A stretch of DNA of 64,000 nt from Opeltia flavorubescens (Eukaryota; Ascomycota; Lecanoromycetes; Teloschistales; Teloschistaceae), in the NCBI GenBank assembly GCA_000442125.1, contig KE546974.1, positions 124,001 through 188,000 on the forward strand, read 5' to 3'. Below the pieces are notes generated by a model. It was not told where the DNA came from. It searched no databases and saw nothing but the letters and a program-made list of their open reading frames with translations. Shown here piece after piece: positions 57,734 through 64,000 of this stretch. Numbering within the stretch: position 1 is the stretch's first letter; each line of letters opens with the position of its first letter. The position numbers and the translations under genes are program-made.

Positions 57734-58334
57734 TTAGTTGATGAGAGATGGAGGGTATTAGAGGAGAGTATGAAGGGAGGGATGTGTACAGCTCATGATG
57801 ATGTAGAGAGAGGGGGGAAGAGAACTCTGAGTAATTGGTCAGAGGGAACAAGAAAATAGGTGAATTTTGTACAGGGAAACAGAACCTTGCTCGTCTAGAA
57901 GAACGTCTTGAGTGATTGATTGAGCAGGGAGTCCGGTTGTGTGGTTGAAAGTGACGGACTTTCTCTTACTGTGGCATGGTTCATACTTGTGGTCCATACG
58001 GTCCACTGATTCATAGGTAGATATGGGCGGTATTTTACTATTCTAAGTCGCTTGCTATCCCTGGCTTTCTCCTGCTCACGTGATGGTACAAAGTCTGGAG
58101 AAAGAAGAGGGTTCGCATATATATCTCCCAGATTCGATGCTGTAGACTCTAGTAAAAACGCTCGACGACGACGAACTTCCAACTCCAACATCCCAATTGC
58201 CCAAATCTCTAAATCTACAAAGTCTAATGACCACTATACATCCATCCATCCATTCCCGAAACGCCATCGCTATGCCTCTCCACCAGTCCTCACCCCTCTT
58301 CTCAAGATGAACGACCCCCAAACAAATCTTTTCC
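57734..58334. other. Convergent 3' flanks
   Basis: About 600 bp: G-rich at the left (TeaR side), C-rich at the right (LMBR1 side). No gene. Confidence 0.45.
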
Positions 58335-60499
58335 TCAAAGCCTCACCCTCCCATCCGCCGGCCTTCCACCAAACCACCTCCCCAACCCCCTACCCGCCTC
58401 CGCCCTCCCACTGCCTTCGTCATTACCCTCCACCCCACCCATCCACTTCGGCCTTTTACTCCAATCCCAGTCCGGACGATCCATAGAATCGAACGTATTC
58501 CGAACTCTATGCGCAAACCCCTGGAAGAAGGATTCGTCTTCCTCCTCTGCGGCGGCAGTGGCGGCAGCAAGGCGGGAAGCTTGGCGTTGTTCGGAATTGG
58601 ATGGAGCGGTATTTGTCGCTTGAGTTCCGGGGCGGTAACTGTTGTTATCGGAAGGGGTAATGGAGTCACGGTAGGGAGTTTGTGATGGATCTGAAGGGGG
58701 AGGACGGCGATGAGACGAAGCGCCCTGTTGAGGCTGGGTGTTACCCTTGAGTTCCCGATCGATGAGATCACGGCCTTCTTTCCATTTCGAGGTGGTGCCG
58801 GGAGATGCTGTGGTTCCCTCGTCGTCATCTTCAACAATATCGATGCGGAAGATAGACTTGACGCGGCCGTAGAGGTTGAAAAGGGTAGCGCAGACAGGTA
58901 TGAGGATGAAGATTGGGAGGAAGATTTCGAAGCCTTTACCCAGTGGAGTGAGATTGATCAGTTGCCCTAGGAATTTGTAGAATGTCGTCTCGCGGTGCAC
59001 ATCCGGCGGCAAGAAGGTCAGGAAGTTGTAAGCAAGTGGTACTGTGAGTTTCGCAACCTGACCTGCATACCACGTCGCGCTTTCGCCGTACGTATTTCTT
59101 TTGACGAGCGCTCGATTACCCCAGACTCTGACGTCGCCGAAGCTTGCGAGGGCGGCAGTGCACATGTAACACATCCACAAGGAAGCCATGATTTGGCCCG
59201 CAAAGTGGACTCTACCACTGTGCGAGACGACCGTAAAGCGAATGATGGAAAGTTGTGGTGCGATGTTTTTGATGAGTTCTGACCATATGATGCAGATTGA
59301 AGCAAGAGCGAGGACCGCAGCAAGAAAGGTCCGGCCAATCGGAAGGACATGATAATGAAGGAGCTGGCGTGTGTATGGTGTTAATATCCGCAGTCGCTCA
59401 AAGGGGGATGAAAGAGGCGTAGAAGAACCAAACTCCAGTTTTCTCGATGTTGAGGAGTCAAGAATAGCTTGGGTATCCACGGCGTCTTGGATCAAATTAT
59501 CCCATGTATCTATAAAGCGGAGACGTTTATGGCGCGCACGATTCAGCCTCCGTGCTAGTTCGGCGAGATAGCGATCAGTAACAATGACTGGAACCGTAGC
59601 TCTCGTTGGCTGAGGGTTGACTGGATATAATCGAGCTTCAGGCAAATTCGAACCGTCCGCGATCTCCTCAATCCATTCTTGATGATCTCTCGATATACCA
59701 TTTTTGCGCTGCCTCAACTGCGTAAGTTGTGATTCCAATTCCTCAAGTTCGGATATGGCGTTCATGCGTCGTTCATGGACGTTGGGGGCTTGACTCTGGA
59801 TTCGCCGAATACGTGAGCTAATATTTGCACCTCTGTAAAGACGTCTAGGAACAGCGACAAGTCCGTGTCCCATGAGATAGATGGCAAAGATCAGGCCCCA
59901 AAAGTATGCCAGACTGCCGCAGCGTCAGCCATTGTATTTTGCCCGGGCACGAATAGGGATGCTTACGCCATAATCAAGGCTTTGACCGATGTGCCTTGAA
60001 ACCCATTCTGCAAGAAAACGTAGATGAGACCACCGACACCGCAGGCGAGCACGATAAGCTGATACCTGCCATTTGATCGTAAGGAGTAGATAAAGAGGTC
60101 TTTCGGGGTTCGATATCCGGAGTCAATGTACTCGCCCAGGAGAGGAAGAATAAGCCTAAGACTATGGTCAATAGTGTACAGATAGGATTGTGGATACTGA
60201 TGCTACCATGTCAAGGCGAATGTCAACCAGTAGGTAATACGCCAGGCAACCCGTACTGCTGTTTCAGGCAACCAAATCCCTCTTGTAGCCTCATCTTCGG
60301 CCCTCAGACTGGAAGCGAGATCGATAGGGAGCAGAAAGATGATACTGACGGGGACATCGAGAGCTAAGAAGATGGGAACGAGGATATAGGCGGGAGTGGA
60401 GCGGAGCGGAAGGAAATGGCGCAGGAGTAAGAGGACGACTAGGGCGGCGAGAAGAAGGGAGATAAGGGCAAAGAAATCGGAGCCTAAAGACGACGACAT
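58335..60499 (-). CDS. LMBR1-family multi-pass membrane protein (LMBD2-like)
   Basis: Exons 60499-60207, 60155-59967 and 59913-58335, 686 aa; introns of 51 and 53 nt. The N-terminus (ALISLLLAALVVLLLLRHFL, TPAYILVPIFLALDVPVSII) and the joins ALTW/LILPLLGEYIDSGY and IMA/LAYFWGLIFAIYLMGHGLV give the family's first helices. A cytosolic coiled region follows (ISELEELESQLTQLRQRKNG), then more helices (FLAAVLALASICIIWSEL, MASLWMCYMCTAALASFG, IFLPIFILIPVCATLFNLYG). The C-terminal 150 residues are hydrophilic and Ser/Gln-rich. LMBR1 proteins resemble lipocalin receptors or G-protein-associated regulators, but fungal roles are undefined. Divergent from MED15. Confidence 0.9.
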
Positions 60500-61817
60500 G
60501 CCACAAGAGTCTCAGAAGCTCTTGAAGTACTGGCTCACATGATGCCGCTGAGATTAATCAGTAATAGAATCGATGTTCTATTCTTCGAGCTGACGATGCA
60601 TCAAGGTGTCGGAATATTGACGAGAGCGGGAAAGCGGTAAGCCACAAGTGCCATTGCGCAATTATCGGGATCACAGCAGGGGTCATGGCTGCCAAGACCG
60701 ACGTTGACGGGTGCCTGATTGGGGTAGCGGATGCACTTCCATCTGGTATTTGAGATAGCTGAGACCATCATATGAAATGGGGTAGCTGAGAGACCGATCG
60801 CAAAGAGATATCATGGTCAAATCGATGCATAGATCGATGAAGTGTTGACAAGACCGAAGATTGCCTTCGGCGTCATAAGAGAAATCGATGGTGTATTCCC
60901 CATGGGGCGTTCTGGTACGAATAAGTCGATACAGAATGTCAGTGGCGATCAGCCCACAATACGTAAAGAGTCTTAGGGCCTAGGAGGCTGTCAGCTGTAG
61001 GACTGGAATGGGTGATTGGTGGGCGATGGGGTCGAAGCCTAGATTGCTAGCGTGTGAATTGATTTGTTCCTCACCAACGAGGCTTATCCGTCAGCTTCAC
61101 CTTTCACCGGTCTGGTCCTACTTCTGATACCCTGGCTCTCCCACTGCAACGTCGCTCGTTCTTCTACTTACATTGCAGCTTCTTCAACTGTTATTGCTGC
61201 GAGACGAATCTTTGTCTGTTTTGCAGTCCAACCCTACTGTTGTCCTCGCACCGACCCCCGCTCGTCCAACCTTGGCTCTGCTGCTGCCCGAAACAAGTCA
61301 CGGACTCGCAACCGTACCATGATTCATTCTTACATGCTCCTGATCCAAAACCTCTGACTCCCCTCACAAATTCCCTCTTCCTCCACCTCCTGCTCCTCCT
61401 CTTCTTCCGCCAGTCCTTCAACATCCATACATCTGTTGCCTAAGTCGGCTTGTCTCGGACAACCTCGCTTTCTCAAGATACTACACCCACCCTGTATCCA
61501 CCATTCAGATTGGGACATACCATTCCTGACCCGCAAAATCGTACAAAACTACATCAAATTTTATCACCTACCTTCCTCCTGGCCCACTCTTGCAGTTTCT
61601 TTCTTACCACCAGCACAGCCGCATTCGTCTTCAGCAAGGAAATTACGTCGGGCTGTGTGAGCTCCCAACGCCCGACCCAACCTTAGCTACGAAACCCTTT
61701 TACAGAAACATCACAGTTGGACGGATAACGACACATGCTCCCTCCTGCATTCTCTGCTTGTCCTTCGGCCTGTCGCGGTGAAGCTCTGGTCGGCCTCCTG
61801 CACACATTAACGACAAG
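60500..61817. other. Bidirectional region upstream of LMBR1 and MED15
   Basis: 1.3 kb. From about 61,130 to 61,620 the plus strand is pyrimidine-rich, as in long fungal 5' leaders. A short upstream frame (61319-61357, 12 codons) could act as a uORF of MED15 if the leader reaches that far. No other gene. Confidence 0.45.
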
Positions 61818-64000
61818 ATGAATCCAGGGAACTTTCATAACATGGCAGGCCAGATGATCCCTATGCAGGTTGGCCCACAATCTCAACCGGCTGGACCGCC
61901 TGGCGGTGGCCAGGTTCAACAGTACATTCTTCGTACTCTGTCCCAACAACCCACCCCCCAAGGTTGGCAATCATCAGTCCAGACCCAATTTCGTGCCAAC
62001 ATTGTCTTCCAAATGTAGGCCTCATGTAATTTCATTCCACATGAGATGTGAATTAATCCGGTTCCAGCTTCTCCCAACTACGCCTCTTACAAACCCAATT
62101 CGAACTTCAATATGCACTCAACCTTGCAATGGGTTTTGAAGGCAAAGCATTCGCTGACAGCCCCGATCGAGTAAGTCATCCGTTTCCAGAGTCCCGCCAT
62201 CATTTGCTAATTCCGGCAGAACCTTTACGAGCAGTCATGTAAGCGAAAGATGGAGGAAATTCACCAAATGCGAACCAAGCAGTCCGCAACCTTGCAGCAA
62301 CAGATGAATCAGCAGATGAACATGCCGCAGCATATGCAAAACATCCCTCAAGCCATAGCTCAAAATCAGGGCCAGGTGCAAGGCCAATTCCCACATGGAC
62401 TCCCCAATGCTCAACAACAGCAACAGATGATGCCTGGTCAAGGCATGCCTATGCAGCAACATCAATCGCAACAACCCGGACGTCAACCGCAAGCCATGGC
62501 CATGGGACAACGCCAACTAAATGTACACCAGGGGCAGCCATCAATGCCGCAACCCATGCCCCCCCAGTCAAATGCGTACACCCCGACCCCCGAAGAAAAT
62601 CAATACATTTCACAGTTGGCGCAACGAATGTTCCAAACAACACCGCAAGATCGGCTGCAAGCCATACAAAACAATATGCGTGTGATGACTGCAGAGCAGC
62701 GGGAAGTTCTGAGCCGGCAAGGCTTGGACCCTTTGGCGTATTTCTTCAGAAATCAAGCGCTCAAGAAATTCCTGGAACTCAAACGTGCCCAACCTGGTGC
62801 CTCAGCCGCCGTTTTATCCCAAAATAACTCTATAGGAAATGGAACGGCTAGACCCCCTCAGAACGCTGGTCGCCCTGTGGGACAACAGACGCCAGGACCA
62901 CAGCAAGCCTTTGCACCCCCATTCGATCAGATAATTGACCAGCAGCGTGATGCTCTTCGCTCTCAGGAAGCTGGCCAGGTTGTGGTTCCGGCCAGTAACC
63001 CACAAGCCAATCTGGATCAACGGAACGTCGCCAGAGGCGCTACACATCAACAGCTCAACTTGCCAAATGGTGGCAACCGCGCATTGCAAAATGCTAATGC
63101 CAATAGTGTGCAATCCCAGTCATTTTGGAATCCTCAAGTAGGGCAGCGTAACATGAATGCTGGACCTGGAGTCAATGGCAACGCTCAAGCTGCGAACTTC
63201 CCGAGTGCAAGTCAGGCTCCATCCAACGTTCTCCAAGGTCAACCTGGTGGCCTTGACAATCAGATAACCAGGACTCCATCCCAAACACCGGGTATGCCTA
63301 ATCTCAACAAGGCGGTAGCTCCCCCGGGCCAGAATAATATGTGGTCGCAAAGAACTCCACAGATTGGTCAAGCCAAATCTCCAGCTGTGTCAGTAGCTCC
63401 TCAAGTGATGCAGCAGCCACCAGAAAGGCCAGAAGGAGCTCAACCACGGCCGCCAATCTTTCAAAACATGCCTCCGCAAATGCAACAGCAGCTCGCTAAT
63501 ATGCCTGAAGAGCAACGTCGAATTTTCTTGCTGAATCTTCAAAGGCGTCAATATATGCAGCAGCAGCAGCAGAGGGGGCAGATGGTGTCGCAACCGGCTG
63601 CGAAGATGGCCAATCCCAGGGTCATGGTCAACGAATCTTTTCCCATGTCTAATCAAGCCAGCCAGTCTGGACTCCCGAATGGCTCGACCGCAGCACTTTC
63701 AAACCAGCCCATGGCCATTTCTCAACCCATGATGCAAAAGAATACAGGTGTGCAGTCTTCCTTTCCTCAACAACCTGGAGACTTGTCGCGGCAGCAGCCA
63801 ATATCTGGTCAACAGCAGTCTTTACAAAGAGGCACTCTCCAACATCCTGGTAACACCACCAACCGTTCCGCACCCCTTACCAAGGAGCAACTCCTGCAAA
63901 TGGACCAGAAACTGTTTCCGGTTGAGATGCTCAGCACAGCCCAAATACCTAAAGATGTGAAGACTTGGGGACAGCTCAAAGACTATGCAACAAAAAATGC
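61818..64000 (+). CDS. MED15: Mediator subunit 15 with KIX domain, cut by the window edge
   Basis: Tail-module subunit of Mediator (Gal11 type) that receives activator signals. Exons 61818-62014, 62068-62170 and 62220 onward; the third is open to the last base, so the C-terminus lies outside. Introns of 53 and 49 nt. The KIX domain starts GWQSSVQTQFRANIVFQ, continues through exon 2 as IFSQLRLLQTQFELQYALNL and AMGFEGKAFADSPDR, and into exon 3 as NLYEQSCKRKMEEIHQMR. Gln/Met/Pro/Asn-rich sequence follows with a five-unit CAG run at 63558-63572. An island TPQDRLQAIQNNMRVMTAEQ and DPLAYFFRNQALKKFLELKR is conserved in fungal MED15, as is LTKEQLLQMDQKLFPVEML near the edge. The KIX exons are short and easily missed, but the joins are unambiguous. 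Confidence 0.93.

Noticed and set aside
61064-61357. 97-codon plus-strand frame upstream of MED15
   Set aside because: No domain or leader, and the region looks like a pyrimidine-rich 5' leader.

Overview
The window is nuclear DNA of a filamentous ascomycete (Pezizomycotina). The evidence is protein-coding genes with short introns (mostly 46-113 nt, GT-AG), a HET-domain gene, a rhodopsin-domain membrane protein, a hydrophobin, a GH71 alpha-1,3-glucanase, a TeaR-like polarity anchor and a Whi5-type G1/S repressor. The class cannot be fixed by eye; the gene set would fit Leotiomycetes. Both window edges cut real genes: a HET-domain gene on the left and a Mediator subunit 15 gene on the right.

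Layout. 1-7.6 kb: HET gene (-), rhodopsin-domain membrane protein (-), DHA2-type MFS exporter (+), GRE2-like reductase (-). 8.7-16.7 kb: secreted and low-complexity proteins, degenerate repeats with an assembly gap, and a three-exon hydrophobin (-). 16.7-22.3 kb: 5.6 kb in which I find no gene. 22.3-30.2 kb: Whi5/Nrm1-like repressor (+), SLC35F6-like transporter (+), two small hypothetical genes (+), GH71 glucanase (-) and ribosomal protein eS28 (-), the last with a GC-AG intron. 30.7-36 kb: a conserved membrane protein of unknown role (-) and a kelch-repeat surface protein (-). 36.4-47.7 kb: BAG-domain co-chaperone (+), sterol O-acyltransferase (-) divergent from AP-1 gamma-adaptin (+), an acidic/basic low-complexity protein (-) and a J-domain protein (-). 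50-64 kb: glutaredoxin (+), Snu13 (-), a four-helix membrane protein (+), an AIM18-like protein (-) divergent from TeaR (+), and an LMBR1-family protein (-) divergent from MED15 (+).

There is no biosynthetic cluster. The right 25 kb is mostly housekeeping: chaperones, vesicle coat, sterol ester synthesis, redox, splicing and transcription. The left 35 kb carries more accessory genes: self/non-self recognition, cell-surface proteins and transport.

The most unusual signal is compositional. In about a dozen genes, on either strand, the sense strand is strongly C-rich (G-poor) in the 5' part and flips sharply to G-rich (C-poor) in the 3' part; the G-rich phase runs on past the stop codon. Between two convergent genes (14.6-16.3 kb) the flip falls in the middle of the intergenic stretch. 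Several genes therefore look low-complexity and generate long spurious antisense open frames.

Exon models were joined by eye from splice signals and reading-frame continuity. I saw no CRISPR array, tRNA, rRNA, LTR element or other transposon that I can support.
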